A stretch of DNA of 64,000 bases from Aliivibrio wodanis (GCA_000953695.1 LN554847.1:561801-625800), one strand, 5' to 3'. Positions 41,140 to 51,922 are shown, counted from the first letter of the stretch. Made by a program: numbers and translations. The notes: generated from the sequence alone by a model not told the origin.

Positions 41140-42771
41140 TTATAATCTTTCAAGTTCAGCGTTGTGAGTAGGAAAATAAGTAGGTACTTTAAGTATCTTT
41201 TCTATAGTACTAATGATTTGTTTTGTAGAGTAATCACCCTTATTTTCAGCATATTGTTGCTGGCTTAGTTGAGTGATTAACTCTTTTACTCTAACAACAT
41301 CAATACCTTGCTGCATCCACTGCTGATTATGGTCTGCTAAGATCTGATGAGCAAAAATTGTATTGTTATTATTTAATGCAATAATTAACGCTTTACTGTC
41401 ATTGTTTAATACCTTTGGACGATTATTATGTAGCGTGCTTCCCTTATGAGCGTTTGCACGACTTGACCACCAACCAAAAGCAGTCAATAACCACAAAAGA
41501 GCAAAAACTAGCGTTGTATATGGCCAAAAACCATGATCAACTTCACGTTTTACTATGCTTTCTGCCTGCGCATTTGATTGGTGGTCGATCTTTTGCTCAC
41601 TAATTTGAGCGCTTGGTGTCACCGTTAGTGCCAATGAATCTAATTTTGATACTTCAGATTGTCGTGTTTTACTGTTCCACCATTGAATTGAGACTGCAGG
41701 TAATTTTACCGAACCACTAGTATGAGGGATGATCACTTGTTTAATCGTCATCACGCTATTGCCTTGGCTGTCTTTACCGATTGCAGGTTTCTCATCGTAC
41801 ATGCGAACCGATTTAGGATAGTCAATATCAAGCTTTGGTAATTTCTCTGGTGGAACATCTGCCATCATTAGCGTGATTTGACGTGTAATGGCTGTTCCGG
41901 CTTCTATTGTGGTATCAGTTAATGGCTTTCCATCGACTAACCATTGCTGTCCTAGTTTTAAATCCGTAGTCGGTAACCAAGTTCCAGTGAAGTCAGTAGG
42001 TTTTGCTAATACCGTTAGTTGATATTGCTTTGGTGTCACATTCAGTGGGATTAATTTAGTGCTACGACCATAACGATCGGTTTGCACTAATCCTCCAGTG
42101 AAGGCTAAGCCATCAAAATGTAATTTACCTGCTTGGCTTGCACTGACGCTGAAAGCTTGTTCAACGACAGTAGCTTGCAAGCCATCAATAACTGTTTGAT
42201 ACTGTTTGCTTTCACCAATAGGGGAGAACTCAATATCAGCCCCTTGTGGTGTGATGATGTTTGGATCTTTTAAACGACGAATATCTGCAAAGATAGCAAT
42301 CTTGGCATCAAATTGTGCCGTTTCCCCTTCATACAATTCATCTTTAGTTAGCGAGCCGCTTACTTTAATGACATCGCTGCTTTTTGGCGCGGTCGCGTCT
42401 TTAGTCACACGAATCGTTATTGGGTTAGTTTGCTCACCAGCGACATTCATACTAGGAATGGTTAACGTGCCCATTTTGGTTGGAGTAATAGTTACAGTCC
42501 ACTGGCTCTGTACATTATAATCACCATTGATTAATGAGCGAGAGCTGCCAAAGCTGACTTGGCCACTGCGAAAATCAGGCGCGAGTTGGCTTGGGTCGAA
42601 CTTGCTTTGATCTGCATTTTTATCAACAGAGACCATTAATTGAATCACTTCGTTTTCAGTGATCTGGTTTTTACTCACTGTCGCAATGGCTTGCGCGTAA
42701 CTTGCCGAAATACCACTAACGCATAAGGTAGCGAATAGGAACACTTTTTTTATTAGCGCTGTCTTTTTCAT
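41140..42771 (-). CDS. batD: BatD-like protein
   Basis: About 543 residues from ATG 42771, chosen for AAGG 5 bases upstream and a signal peptide (MKKTALIKKVFLFATLCVSG, cut after SYAQA); ATG 42783 is also possible. Several beta-sandwich repeats (QITENEVIQLMVSVDKNADQ; GSLTKDELYEGETAQFDAKI), then one membrane helix (TTLVFALLWLLTAFGWW, near residue 430) and a cytoplasmic tail. BatD is the periplasm-facing partner of the Bat/MoxR chaperone-like system. Last gene of the operon. Confidence 0.88.
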   Translation of the reverse strand: MKKTALIKKVFLFATLCVSGISASYAQAIATVSKNQITENEVIQLMVSVDKNADQSKFDPSQLAPDFRSGQVSFGSSRSLINGDYNVQSQWTVTITPTKMGTLTIPSMNVAGEQTNPITIRVTKDATAPKSSDVIKVSGSLTKDELYEGETAQFDAKIAIFADIRRLKDPNIITPQGADIEFSPIGESKQYQTVIDGLQATVVEQAFSVSASQAGKLHFDGLAFTGGLVQTDRYGRSTKLIPLNVTPKQYQLTVLAKPTDFTGTWLPTTDLKLGQQWLVDGKPLTDTTIEAGTAITRQITLMMADVPPEKLPKLDIDYPKSVRMYDEKPAIGKDSQGNSVMTIKQVIIPHTSGSVKLPAVSIQWWNSKTRQSEVSKLDSLALTVTPSAQISEQKIDHQSNAQAESIVKREVDHGFWPYTTLVFALLWLLTAFGWWSSRANAHKGSTLHNNRPKVLNNDSKALIIALNNNNTIFAHQILADHNQQWMQQGIDVVRVKELITQLSQQQYAENKGDYSTKQIISTIEKILKVPTYFPTHNAELERL

Positions 42772-42836
42772 AGAAACCTTCATTGTCGAACTCTTTACAG
42801 TAGAGTAGGGACTGGTTTGTCTTATACTCATTTTAA

Positions 42837-44732
42837 TTACCATTCATTCTCAGAAGCTTGTGGTGCTTCTTGTTGTTTTGCTTGGAGATACAATAGGGCA
42901 CGCAGCAGTTCATCTTCTTTTGCGCCTGATTGTTCTAATTTTTGTAAACGAGGATCGGTTTTAATGGCGTCACTGTCGGCTTTTGCTTGTTGTGATTGCA
43001 TTTGAGCTTGTCGCTCTTTTTCTTCGTCCGATTTAGGTTGCTTATCTTTCTCATCACGAGCTTGTGCTGCTTGCTCTTTGTCTTTCTTCTCTTGTTCTTT
43101 TTTAGCTTGCTCTTTTTGTTGCTGCTCTTGAGAAGATGCCTCTGACTTATCTTGCTTATCAGACTGTGATTTATCATCAGATTGAGATTCATTTTTCTGC
43201 TGATTCTGCTGATTCTGCTGATTCTGCTGTGAATCTTGAGATTGTGAGTCTTTTGAATCTGAAGATTGCTCAGAGCCGTCTTTGCTATCTTTATTCTCTT
43301 GGTTTTGTTTATCCTGTTTTTTATCTTGCTTGTCGTCTTTATTTTGATCCGATTGTTGATTTTTATCGTCTTGCTGTTGCTGTTTTTGCTCTAGCGCTTT
43401 ATTGACGAGATCAAGATTCTTCTTCGCATCTTTCATATCAGGGGCAGTTTTTAATAAAGACTCGTACTTCTCTTTTGCATCTTCCAATTGACCACTTTGT
43501 GCCAAGGCATTCGCAAGATTGTATTGAGATTGAGTATCTTCAAGACCCGTTAGGCTCTCAATCGCGCCTTTATAATCGCCAGCTTTATATTGAGCAGCCC
43601 CTTTCCATTGTTTGGATTTGAATTGCTCGCTTGCCGCTTGATAATCCTTTTGCTCAAATTGTAGATGCGCGCTGTAATCATCAGAAAGTAAGCGGCTTGA
43701 TATATCAGTACTTGCCATGGACTTATCGACAGGCAATAACACCAACAATAATGCTAAGAACATTCCTTTTCTAAAAGACAGCAATGAAAACAACACTAAT
43801 GGGAAGAGTAGCCAATAGCCATGATTGGCACGACTGTTCACTTGTGTATCACTGTTTTGTGTTACTTGCTCTAATGGCGTTTTAGTTAAGCGAGCAATAG
43901 TTTCAATATCACTGTTATCCGATTGAATAAGCTGAGCCACACCATTGGTTGCTTGCGCCAGTGTTACTAGAGGATCGGAATCTAAAGTCGCAACAACTGT
44001 TTTACCTGAAGCGTTTGTTAACAACTGACCAGAAGGCAATTCAATCGGCGCACCATTTTTAGTTCCTATGCCTAATAAACTGATACGCCATTTGGTGCCT
44101 TTGACACGATTCATCACTTTATCTAGCTGTTGGTTTGAGATCCCATCAGTCAAAACAATAATGTCACCTTGTTGATGGCCTGATTTTTTCATCATCTCAA
44201 TACTTTGTTCAACCGCGGCTAACAAGTTACTGCCTTTACCTTTATAAGGCATAATCTCTGGTGATAGGTTAGTGATTAAGTTATTGAGCGTTTGGCTATC
44301 TTCAGTTAGTGGGCTCACTAAGTAACTGTCAGCGCCATAAGCAACTAAGCCAGTCATGCCTTCTTTCCAATAGGGCAGTAGATCTTTTGCTTTGTATTTC
44401 TCTTGGGTTAGGCGATTAGGTTTTACGTCGGTCGCATACACTGAGCGAGACATATCCATCACGAGTACTCGCGCACCAGAGAGCTGAAAACTTGGCGAGT
44501 CTTTGTAACCAAAGCTTGGGCCGGCGAGGGCGGTAGTCACGCATAGCCATGCCAATACAAGTCCAAGCGTAAAGCCATTGCCTTGTGTCTTTTGAGTCAT
44601 TCCTAATTGCTTAGCAATGTGCGGAGCGATCAACCCTGTGGTATTTTTGTTTTTACGTTGAATAAGCACCAATACCCCAAGAGGGATAAGGGCTAAGAAC
44701 CACAGTGGATATAGAAAAGTAAAATTAGCCAT
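42837..44732 (-). CDS. BatB/BatC-type protein: VWA domain, TPR repeats and low-complexity tail
   Basis: 631 residues. Two membrane segments at the start, a VWA domain with intact MIDAS DMSRS near residue 94, a third membrane segment near 310, TPR repeats (QYNLANALAQSGQLEDAKEK) near 385-440, then about 150 residues rich in Gln, Lys, Asp and Ser. This is the BatB-BatC fusion common in Vibrio and Pseudomonas. The tail includes QQNQQNQQNQQ, coded by a nine-base repeat (CAGAATCAG type, about 43200-43231), prone to slippage. Start overlaps the BatA stop by 8 bases. Confidence 0.88.
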   Translation of the reverse strand: MANFTFLYPLWFLALIPLGVLVLIQRKNKNTTGLIAPHIAKQLGMTQKTQGNGFTLGLVLAWLCVTTALAGPSFGYKDSPSFQLSGARVLVMDMSRSVYATDVKPNRLTQEKYKAKDLLPYWKEGMTGLVAYGADSYLVSPLTEDSQTLNNLITNLSPEIMPYKGKGSNLLAAVEQSIEMMKKSGHQQGDIIVLTDGISNQQLDKVMNRVKGTKWRISLLGIGTKNGAPIELPSGQLLTNASGKTVVATLDSDPLVTLAQATNGVAQLIQSDNSDIETIARLTKTPLEQVTQNSDTQVNSRANHGYWLLFPLVLFSLLSFRKGMFLALLLVLLPVDKSMASTDISSRLLSDDYSAHLQFEQKDYQAASEQFKSKQWKGAAQYKAGDYKGAIESLTGLEDTQSQYNLANALAQSGQLEDAKEKYESLLKTAPDMKDAKKNLDLVNKALEQKQQQQDDKNQQSDQNKDDKQDKKQDKQNQENKDSKDGSEQSSDSKDSQSQDSQQNQQNQQNQQKNESQSDDKSQSDKQDKSEASSQEQQQKEQAKKEQEKKDKEQAAQARDEKDKQPKSDEEKERQAQMQSQQAKADSDAIKTDPRLQKLEQSGAKEDELLRALLYLQAKQQEAPQASENEW

Positions 44733-45690
44733 GACGCTTTCTTACTCCCACAATAATAAAGAAGAAAAATAGATATCCCATTAACGGATAGCGGAACCAC
44801 TCTTCATGTGGTCGCCACGTTTGTGTTGCTTGAGTAATGGGCTCTAGTTTGTCGATGGTTTGGTAGATCTGCGCTAACTCATCGGCGTTACGTGCGCGGA
44901 AATATTGCCCGCCCGTCATTGTTGCGATTTCAGTCAAGGTTTTCTCATCCAAATCACGCGCGGTATTGACGGTTTGATTACCAAAGAAACCACGAACCTG
45001 CATTTCACCGGCACCAATACCGACAGTATAAATTTTGGCATTGTTGTCTTTGGCAAGTTGCGCTGCTTCTAATGGCTCTAATACACCGGCAGTATTGCCG
45101 CCATCACTTAATAAAATAATGGTTCGTTGCGGGGCATTGCTTTCGATAAAGGTTTTGGTAGCTAACCCTAAGCTTTCACCCATTGCGGTCATTTGCCCAA
45201 CTAAGCCTAGGACAGTACGATCCAGTTGTTCTTCAACTGTTTTTCTATCAAAGGTGAGCGGGGTTTGTAGATAAGCGTGATCACCAAACAGTACTAAACC
45301 AAGACGATCGCCTTTACGCTCGTCAATAAAATCAGACACGACTTTTTTAACCGCGGTTAAGCGATCAACAAAATCCCCATTCTCGGTTTTCATGTCTTCT
45401 TCCGCCATTGAGCCAGACAAATCGACCACTAACATCATGTCACGGTGTTCAGGCTGAATATCAACCGGATCGCCATACCACACCGGACGCGCTAAGGCCG
45501 CAATCAATAACAGCCAAGCCACAGACAATAAACCAATGTTAATGCGTTTATTTGGTTGCTTATATTCGCCTTGCTCTGGAAGACGAGGAAGGTGAATCGC
45601 AGTACCTACATCTTTTTCAGGCACAAAAAAGTAAAACAGGAAGGGAGTAGGTAATAAAAACCATGCCCACCACCAAACGAATTCAAGCAT
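44725..45690 (-). CDS. batA: BatA-like VWA-domain membrane protein
   Basis: 321 residues. N-terminal membrane segments, VWA domain with MIDAS motif MLVVDLSGSMAEED near residue 90 and LLSDGGNTAG near 195, and a C-terminal membrane helix (YPLMGYLFFFFIIVGV). Coupled to neighbours by overlapping ends. Metal-dependent protein contact role in the Bat complex. Confidence 0.9.
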   Translation of the reverse strand: MLEFVWWWAWFLLPTPFLFYFFVPEKDVGTAIHLPRLPEQGEYKQPNKRINIGLLSVAWLLLIAALARPVWYGDPVDIQPEHRDMMLVVDLSGSMAEEDMKTENGDFVDRLTAVKKVVSDFIDERKGDRLGLVLFGDHAYLQTPLTFDRKTVEEQLDRTVLGLVGQMTAMGESLGLATKTFIESNAPQRTIILLSDGGNTAGVLEPLEAAQLAKDNNAKIYTVGIGAGEMQVRGFFGNQTVNTARDLDEKTLTEIATMTGGQYFRARNADELAQIYQTIDKLEPITQATQTWRPHEEWFRYPLMGYLFFFFIIVGVRKRHG

Positions 45691-46216
45691 GTTGATGTCC
45701 TTTTGTTGATGTTGTTGCTATTACTTTTTTTACTGGTAAAGCATGAGATAGCCAATAACGAACATCATCATAAAAACGTTGTTGATTGGTTTCTGATAAA
45801 GGCTGCTGTCCATACAAAGCTTGTCCTAACATGTCAGAACGAGATGAGAAATGGACATTGGCTTGTTTTTTCACAGGTAGCTGTTGTTCAACAAAATGCC
45901 ACCACGCTAAACCATGAAGTGAGGCAATGCGTTCACGAGGGAAATGGCTCAATGCCGCTTGTTTTAATAATCGCGCAATGTCACTGGTTTGTTGTGGTGC
46001 TAATTGTGATAACTGTTGTAACGCAACACGTTTAAGCGTGCCTTGTTGGCGTTTACGATGAATAAACCACACAATAGCCGCGATAAATAACAGTAACATA
46101 ATCACTAGGCCATAACCTTGCAGAGACAATCCCCACGATGGCGCAGCAGGTAAATGAATATCCGCCAATGGCAATACGTTACTTGCTGGTGCTTGTTGCG
46201 CTGAAGATAAAGACAT
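45683..46216 (-). CDS. DUF4381 family protein
   Basis: 177 residues. One membrane helix near residues 31-50 (LSLQGYGLVIMLLLFIAAIVW, trimmed), then a cytoplasmic helical part (LLKQAALSHFPRERIASLHG). DUF4381 proteins are a standard member between DUF58 and BatA genes. Its start overlaps the DUF58 stop by one base. Confidence 0.85.
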   Translation of the reverse strand: MSLSSAQQAPASNVLPLADIHLPAAPSWGLSLQGYGLVIMLLLFIAAIVWFIHRKRQQGTLKRVALQQLSQLAPQQTSDIARLLKQAALSHFPRERIASLHGLAWWHFVEQQLPVKKQANVHFSSRSDMLGQALYGQQPLSETNQQRFYDDVRYWLSHALPVKKVIATTSTKGHQHA

Positions 46217-47187
46217 TACATGACTCCTTTATCTTGTTGTGATGGATCTTGTGAAGACGTCAGTTGCGATAATAACGGCAAGCCTGATGACAAACAGTGC
46301 AACTGAATACCTAATAGCATCGCCATGTTTTGTACATACGCTTTATGAAGATTAGCCTGCAGCTCTAATGCTTTTTTGGTCGATGATGACGAAAAATCTA
46401 ACCATGCAGAACGTTTGTTATCTGATACATATTCAGAACCATTAAAGCGAGTTGAGCCTTGCTCTAGAGGATCACTTATCATCACAAATTGAATACGATT
46501 ATGTTTACTTAGCTGACTGAAGATCGCCTTACACTCATCGGTCAGGGCATAGAAATCACTGATAATCACAATCTCACTGCCTTTAGGACATAAACGCTGC
46601 AACTGGTTTAACCCTTTAACAAACGAGCTGACTTGTTGCGCAGTATCCTGAGGTTCAGAGTTACTATTGGTGTTATGTTTCTCAATGATTTTTTGAAGAA
46701 ACTGTAACACGACCTTTTGACGAGAAGAGGGTTTACAGTCAAGCGTTGAAAGGCCATCAAAGATGATCCCACCGACGCGATCTTTTGCTGCAAGGGTTAT
46801 CCAACTTAATAAACTGGCAAAATGCGCAGCTTGTACAGATTTAAATAACATTTGAGAGCCAAAACGCATGGTATCACTGAGATCCACAAAGAGCATGGTC
46901 GGTTGCTCACGCTCTTCGCTGTAGAGTTTCGTGTGCGTTTTCCCCGTACGTGCGGTCACGCGCCAATCAATCGAGCGAATATCATCGCCCGGTTGGTATT
47001 GACGTACTTCTGAGAAATCCATACCGCGGCCTTTTTGTCGGCTTTGGTGGCTGCCATTCATTTTTGACCACACTGATTGCGCAGGCGGTAGCCACTGTAA
47101 TGAATGGTTCTTATAATTAACCAATTCATTAAGTGACAGCGTAACGCCGTTACTGTGTGGTGGCAGTGAGAGAGTCATCTTATTCAT
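46216..47187 (-). CDS. DUF58 family protein
   Basis: 323 residues with the DUF58 signature (RGMDFSEVRQYQPGDDIRSI, then DWRVTARTGKTHTKLY) near residues 55-90 and a following VWA-like region (MLFVDLSDTMRFG). Partner of MoxR ATPases. It starts 15 bases after moxR. Confidence 0.92.
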   Translation of the reverse strand: MNKMTLSLPPHSNGVTLSLNELVNYKNHSLQWLPPAQSVWSKMNGSHQSRQKGRGMDFSEVRQYQPGDDIRSIDWRVTARTGKTHTKLYSEEREQPTMLFVDLSDTMRFGSQMLFKSVQAAHFASLLSWITLAAKDRVGGIIFDGLSTLDCKPSSRQKVVLQFLQKIIEKHNTNSNSEPQDTAQQVSSFVKGLNQLQRLCPKGSEIVIISDFYALTDECKAIFSQLSKHNRIQFVMISDPLEQGSTRFNGSEYVSDNKRSAWLDFSSSSTKKALELQANLHKAYVQNMAMLLGIQLHCLSSGLPLLSQLTSSQDPSQQDKGVM

Positions 47188-47202
47188 AACTTTATTTTAC
47201 GA

Positions 47203-48159
47203 CTAAGAAGCCGCAACCATTTGTAATAAACGTTCAACCACTTTATTTGCAGTTGTTCCTTCAGCTTGTGCTTGGAAGCTTAACAACAGGCGGTGACGTA
47301 AAACAGGGTACGCCATCGCCTGCACATCTTCAGGGCTAACAAAATCACGACCTGCTAACCATGCATGAGCACGGGCACAACGATCAAGCGCTAAAGTGGC
47401 ACGAGGACTCACGCCCATCTCTAATTGCTTCGCTAACTCTTGGCAATATTGCTCTGGCTTACGAGTCGCCATCGTAATACGGATAATGTATTGTTCAATT
47501 TCAGGCGCCATATAGATAGACAGCACTTCTTTACGCGCGGCAAAAATTTCACTTTGCGCGAGAGGCTGCGGTTTTACTGCTTGCTCACCTAGGGCTTCAC
47601 CACGGTTTAAACGCAGGATAGCCAATTCGTCTTCTGCACCCGGATAATCAACATCCAAATGCATTAAGAAACGGTCAAGTTGCGCTTCTGGTAGAGGGTA
47701 TGTCCCTTCTTGTTCAATCGGGTTCTGTGTCGCCATCACCAAAAATAGCTCTGGTAATTGATACGTGTTACGACCGGCCGTGATCTGTTTCTCCGCCATC
47801 GCTTCTAACATTGCGGCTTGTACTTTGGCTGGCGCACGGTTGATCTCATCGGCTAAAACCAATGAGTTAAAAATAGGTCCCGGCTGGAAGGTAAATTCTC
47901 CAGTTTCTTGGCGATAAATATCCGTTCCCGTTAAGTCTGAAGGTAATAGATCTGGAGTGAATTGAATGCGGTGGAAATCTCCTTCGATAGAGTCAGCAAG
48001 GATTTTTACTGCGCGAGTCTTAGCCAAGCCCGGGGGGCCTTCAACTAAAATATGACCATCGGCAAGCAGAGCAATCAATAACTGCTTAACAAGCGCAGGT
48101 TGACCAATGACTTGAGATTCAAGATAAGTTTGTAACTGTTGGATTTTTAACGCTGGCAT
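47203..48159 (-). CDS. MoxR-type AAA+ ATPase
   Basis: 318 residues. Walker A EGPPGLAKTRAV near residue 40, Walker B LVLADEINRAP near 104, sensor 1 LFLVMATQNPIEQEGTYPLP near 145, and the C-terminal lid. First gene of the six-gene operon MoxR, DUF58, DUF4381, BatA, BatB/TPR, BatD, thought to act as a chaperone/metal insertion-like machine and stress tolerance system at the membrane. Confidence 0.95.
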   Translation of the reverse strand: MPALKIQQLQTYLESQVIGQPALVKQLLIALLADGHILVEGPPGLAKTRAVKILADSIEGDFHRIQFTPDLLPSDLTGTDIYRQETGEFTFQPGPIFNSLVLADEINRAPAKVQAAMLEAMAEKQITAGRNTYQLPELFLVMATQNPIEQEGTYPLPEAQLDRFLMHLDVDYPGAEDELAILRLNRGEALGEQAVKPQPLAQSEIFAARKEVLSIYMAPEIEQYIIRITMATRKPEQYCQELAKQLEMGVSPRATLALDRCARAHAWLAGRDFVSPEDVQAMAYPVLRHRLLLSFQAQAEGTTANKVVERLLQMVAAS

Positions 48160-48352
48160 ATATCACCCATTTTCTGGATTACTTAGTAATTATTTCTTTG
48201 TGACTGATGAAAATCACATTAGTTCCTTAATAAGTGAGGGTTAATTGAGATAATTCAACTATCTAAATGATGAATAAATTTGTAACTATTTATTAAAGCT
48301 ATTATGCTTATTATCGATATATAAAATGTCTATTTAAATCTGTGGAATTAAT

Positions 48353-50263
48353 ATGATAAATCTAACAATAAAACAAAAACTGGTTGCAGGGATCGTGATT
48401 GCGATTATTGCATCTACTTCACTTGTGGGTATCGTTGCCCAAACCAAAGCTTTCGAAACTTTAGATGAACGTTTAACCACCCTTGAACTACCAACTATTC
48501 TTAAACAAATTGGGGGAGAGGTCGATGCTGAAGTAGCTGTGATTTCTTCTGCTGCTGAACAAATGGCAAATAACCCTTTCATCATTGACGCCATTTCTGA
48601 CCCAACAATCTCTCCGGAAGATCAAACTATTCTTATTGCACAACTTAATCAATTAAAGCAACAACACCAATTGAATGACGCGTCGGTAGCTAACCGTAAA
48701 AATGCGAATTATTGGAATCAAGATGGATTTTTACGTCAGTTAACTCAGCAGCAAGATGGTTGGTTCTTTGGTTTTACTCAAAGCGGTCCTGAGCGTATGC
48801 TGAATGTATTCACAGAACAAAATGGTGATGTGAAACTGTTTGTGAATTTTCAGCAATTAAATGGTACAGCAATGGCTGGTTTTTCTAAATCGCTTGATGA
48901 TATGGTGTCATTGTTAAATGGTTTTACGATTGAAAAAACAGGCTTTGTTTATTTAATGGATGGTAATGGTGACATCAAAATCCATAAAAATAACAGTATT
49001 ATGGGTAAGCAATCTATTCGTGATGTGGTTGGCGCTGAGGCATCGGCATTACTTACTAAGCAAGAATTTAACTTGAGCCGTATAATGAAAGATGGTCAAG
49101 AGATCTTTATTGCATCGCATTACATTCCGTCAATGGAGTGGTTCATCGTTGCTGAAGTGCCTGTAGATGAAGTATTTGAAAGCCTGCATAGCTCAACGCA
49201 AGAAATCATCCTATGGATCGCTGTCATTATTGCTGTATTCATTACTCTCGCAATTTGGGGTGCGGGTTCTATTACTAGCAAGATAAATGAGCTGGCTTGT
49301 CGTTTTCGTGAATTAGGTGAAGGCGAGGGTGATTTAACTCATCGTATCGAAATTAAAGGCAATGATGAAATTGCAGAGCTTTCAAAAGGCTTTAACAGCT
49401 TTGTAGAGAAAATTCACAACACTGTATCAGAAGTGGTTGAAACTGGTCATGTACTGCATACAACAGCTGAGCATGTCGCATTAAAAGCAACATCAACGCG
49501 TGATAACAGTGAAATGCAGCGTGATCAAACTCTGCAAGTAGTAACTGCTATCAACCAAATGGGCTCTACCATCCATGAGATTGCTTCTAATGCAGCAAGT
49601 GCTGCGCAATCAGCAAGTAATGCAGAAGGTAGTACACAAGATGGGCGTCAAACGGTAATTGAATCTCGTGATGCTATTATGCAACTTGAAGGTGACTTGG
49701 TTCAAGTGAGTCATGTTGTTGAACAGCTTGCTGGTACCACACAGGATATCGGTTCTATCCTTGATGTTATTCGTGGTATTTCTGACCAAACGAATTTGTT
49801 AGCACTGAATGCGGCGATTGAAGCTGCACGTGCAGGAGAGCATGGTCGAGGATTTGCTGTGGTGGCTGATGAAGTTCGCCAACTAGCAAGTCGTACGTCT
49901 GAATCTACTGATGAAATTCAGAAAATGATTGATCAACTGCAAACCGAAGCAAAAAATGCCGTAACCGCAATGGAAGCAAGTCATGCAGTAACCGCTCGTG
50001 GTGTTAAATCAGCAGATACGGCAACTGATGTTCTAGCAGGTATCGCATTAAGTATTACTGATATTTCAGACATGAATACGCAAGTAGCAACCGCAACAGA
50101 AGAGCAATCAACCGTGGTGTACACCATTAATCAAAATATTGAAGAGATCAATGGTATTAATGAGTTAACTACGGCTACAGCACAAGAGTTGGCAGATTCA
50201 AGCCAGCAATTGAATGCACTTTCACAGCGATTAGATCAATTAGTTGGTGCATTTAAAGTATAA
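48353..50263 (+). CDS. methyl-accepting chemotaxis protein with Cache-type sensor
   Basis: 636 residues. TM1 near residues 10-29, periplasmic domain of about 250 residues with Cache-like features ([36 protein letters not shown]), TM2 near 283-303, HAMP, then the signalling hairpin with the invariant tip [20 protein letters not shown] near residue 480. Ligand unknown. Ends in VGAFKV, without a CheR-binding pentapeptide. Confidence 0.93.
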   Translation: MINLTIKQKLVAGIVIAIIASTSLVGIVAQTKAFETLDERLTTLELPTILKQIGGEVDAEVAVISSAAEQMANNPFIIDAISDPTISPEDQTILIAQLNQLKQQHQLNDASVANRKNANYWNQDGFLRQLTQQQDGWFFGFTQSGPERMLNVFTEQNGDVKLFVNFQQLNGTAMAGFSKSLDDMVSLLNGFTIEKTGFVYLMDGNGDIKIHKNNSIMGKQSIRDVVGAEASALLTKQEFNLSRIMKDGQEIFIASHYIPSMEWFIVAEVPVDEVFESLHSSTQEIILWIAVIIAVFITLAIWGAGSITSKINELACRFRELGEGEGDLTHRIEIKGNDEIAELSKGFNSFVEKIHNTVSEVVETGHVLHTTAEHVALKATSTRDNSEMQRDQTLQVVTAINQMGSTIHEIASNAASAAQSASNAEGSTQDGRQTVIESRDAIMQLEGDLVQVSHVVEQLAGTTQDIGSILDVIRGISDQTNLLALNAAIEAARAGEHGRGFAVVADEVRQLASRTSESTDEIQKMIDQLQTEAKNAVTAMEASHAVTARGVKSADTATDVLAGIALSITDISDMNTQVATATEEQSTVVYTINQNIEEINGINELTTATAQELADSSQQLNALSQRLDQLVGAFKV

Positions 50264-50341
50264 CTTGCGGCTTTAGGTTTACCTTTTGAGGCGATCTCTT
50301 GTAGAATCGCCTCAATTGTTTTAATGAATTGGAAAATAATC

Positions 50342-50542
50342 ATGAGTGATGTTGAAAAAGATTTACAAGACATGGTTCAACAAGAATCAGATAAACCAGA
50401 AGTGGCACTGCCTTCAATTGAAGAGCAAAAAGCCATTGTTGCAGAGCTTAAGCGCCTTGAAGAAGCGGGTGAATTGACACCTGAAATTCTTGAAGCGCAT
50501 TTTGGTAAATTCAATACAGACGATGAAGCGCCAATTCACTAA
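50342..50542 (+). CDS. small acidic conserved-looking protein
   Basis: 66 residues from ATG 50342, which has GGA 9 bases upstream; an ATG 18 bases earlier is less well placed. Acidic helical protein (EEQKAIVAELKRLEEAGELT, then EILEAHFGKF). No family recognised. It has its own terminator. Confidence 0.7.
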   Translation: MSDVEKDLQDMVQQESDKPEVALPSIEEQKAIVAELKRLEEAGELTPEILEAHFGKFNTDDEAPIH

Positions 50543-50567
50543 TTGTTGAATGTATGTTTTATCTAAT

Positions 50568-50604
50568 AAAATGCCAGCACTTCAATTGAACTGCTGGCAT
50601 TTTT
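50568..50604. terminator. bidirectional terminator
   Basis: AAAATGCCAGCA (50568-50579) pairs with TGCTGGCATTTT (50592-50603); the loop TTCAATTGAA is itself palindromic. Between convergent genes. Confidence 0.92.
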
Positions 50605-50621
50605 ATATTTGTAGTTTGGAA

Positions 50622-51329
50622 TTACTGTACTAGAGTAGATAGAAGACCAATCACACCACCAAAGATACCGCCCCAAACAACAAGCCATCCAAGATGTTTT
50701 TTAATCATATCCTGAACCATCTCTTTGACTAATTTAGGTGTAAGCTCGTTCAAACGTTGGTCAATGATCTCCTCGATAGTGACTTGAATATCATCCATCA
50801 TCTCAGGGCTTTCTAACTCTTCTTTTAGTGCGTTCTTAAACTGATCTTGTTGACTGATTTCAGTGATCGATATTTTCATCTTTTCAATAAAAGGTTCACG
50901 CATTGGTTGAATCGCTTCACTGCCGCCCATCATTGCTAACATGCCACCAAATTGAGAGTTCATGATCACTTCAACTAAAGAGTCAAAGGCAGGAGAGAGA
51001 TCTATTTTCTCAATTACAGGCTCAAGATTGATATTGGTTGCCGAAGCCATCTCTTTAGACAGAAATTTATCTACGTTTGATTTTGTGAAAAATTGTTCCA
51101 TCATTAAATGCTTGATACTTGCTTTAAACTCTTCAAATCGAGCAGGAATAACACCAGAGCCATATAAGCCAGGAACTTTCTCAAATAACATATGAATAGC
51201 AAGCCAGTTTGTTAATGCGCCAGAAAAAGCAAATAAGCCAATAGAGTACAGTATATTTTGTTGCATATAATAACCAACAGCTAACAAGAGTAGTGAGATT
51301 AGATTAGTGATCATGCTTTTATTTAACAT
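50622..51329 (-). CDS. DUF445 family membrane protein
   Basis: 235 residues (230 if starting at the second Met, 51314). Two N-terminal membrane segments (ITNLISLLLLAVGYYM; LYSIGLFAFSGALTNWLAIH), the DUF445 hallmark ALTNWLAIHMLFEKVPGLYG, a long helical cytoplasmic part and a C-terminal membrane helix. Role unknown in the family. Confidence 0.85.
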   Translation of the reverse strand: MLNKSMITNLISLLLLAVGYYMQQNILYSIGLFAFSGALTNWLAIHMLFEKVPGLYGSGVIPARFEEFKASIKHLMMEQFFTKSNVDKFLSKEMASATNINLEPVIEKIDLSPAFDSLVEVIMNSQFGGMLAMMGGSEAIQPMREPFIEKMKISITEISQQDQFKNALKEELESPEMMDDIQVTIEEIIDQRLNELTPKLVKEMVQDMIKKHLGWLVVWGGIFGGVIGLLSTLVQ

Positions 51330-51475
51330 ATCAAGCCTACGAAATAGAGAATAAAAATTTTGCGAAGTTTATCAGCTACTAAAAGCAGACAACAAGTGAA
51401 AATGTGTTTTTGATCTGCTTTGTTGAGTGTAAACTGAGCTCAGACACAAGTAAGTTAGCACATTAGAGGTAGATG

Positions 51476-51901
51476 ATGAGTATTTGGAAGCGTCCGATGG
51501 ATTTGGCAATATTAAACGCCACATCACGAAATACATTGATGGAAGCATTAAATATTGAGTATTGTCACTATAATGAGGATTCCATTACCGCATCAATGCC
51601 TGTAAGCTCAGTAGTTCATCAACCATTAGGAATGCTACACGGAGGAGCTTCTGTTGCATTGGCTGAATCTGTTGCTTCTATTGCGGCTAATTGGTGTGTT
51701 GATGAAACAAAATATTGTGTCGGGTTAGATATTAATGCTAATCATATTCGAGCAGTACGAAAAGGTACTGTTTACGCTACAGCAAAACCAATGCATTTAG
51801 GTGCAACTACTCAGGTTTGGCTAATTGATATTAAAGATCAACGAGAACGTTTAGTTTGTACCTGCCGCTTTACTGTCGCAGTGATGAAACAAAAAAAGTA
51901 A
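51476..51901 (+). CDS. hotdog-fold thioesterase, PaaI/YdiI type
   Basis: 141 residues; ATG 51476 is chosen over 51473 because GAGGT is at better spacing. Hotdog motif HQPLGMLHGGASVALAESVA near residue 55 with the catalytic acid in AES. Probably hydrolyses an acyl-CoA such as a DHNA-CoA or phenylacetyl type. Followed after 21 bases by the HDOD gene. Confidence 0.88.
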   Translation: MSIWKRPMDLAILNATSRNTLMEALNIEYCHYNEDSITASMPVSSVVHQPLGMLHGGASVALAESVASIAANWCVDETKYCVGLDINANHIRAVRKGTVYATAKPMHLGATTQVWLIDIKDQRERLVCTCRFTVAVMKQKK

Positions 51902-51922
51902 TGACTCGTTGTGGAGAAGAAC

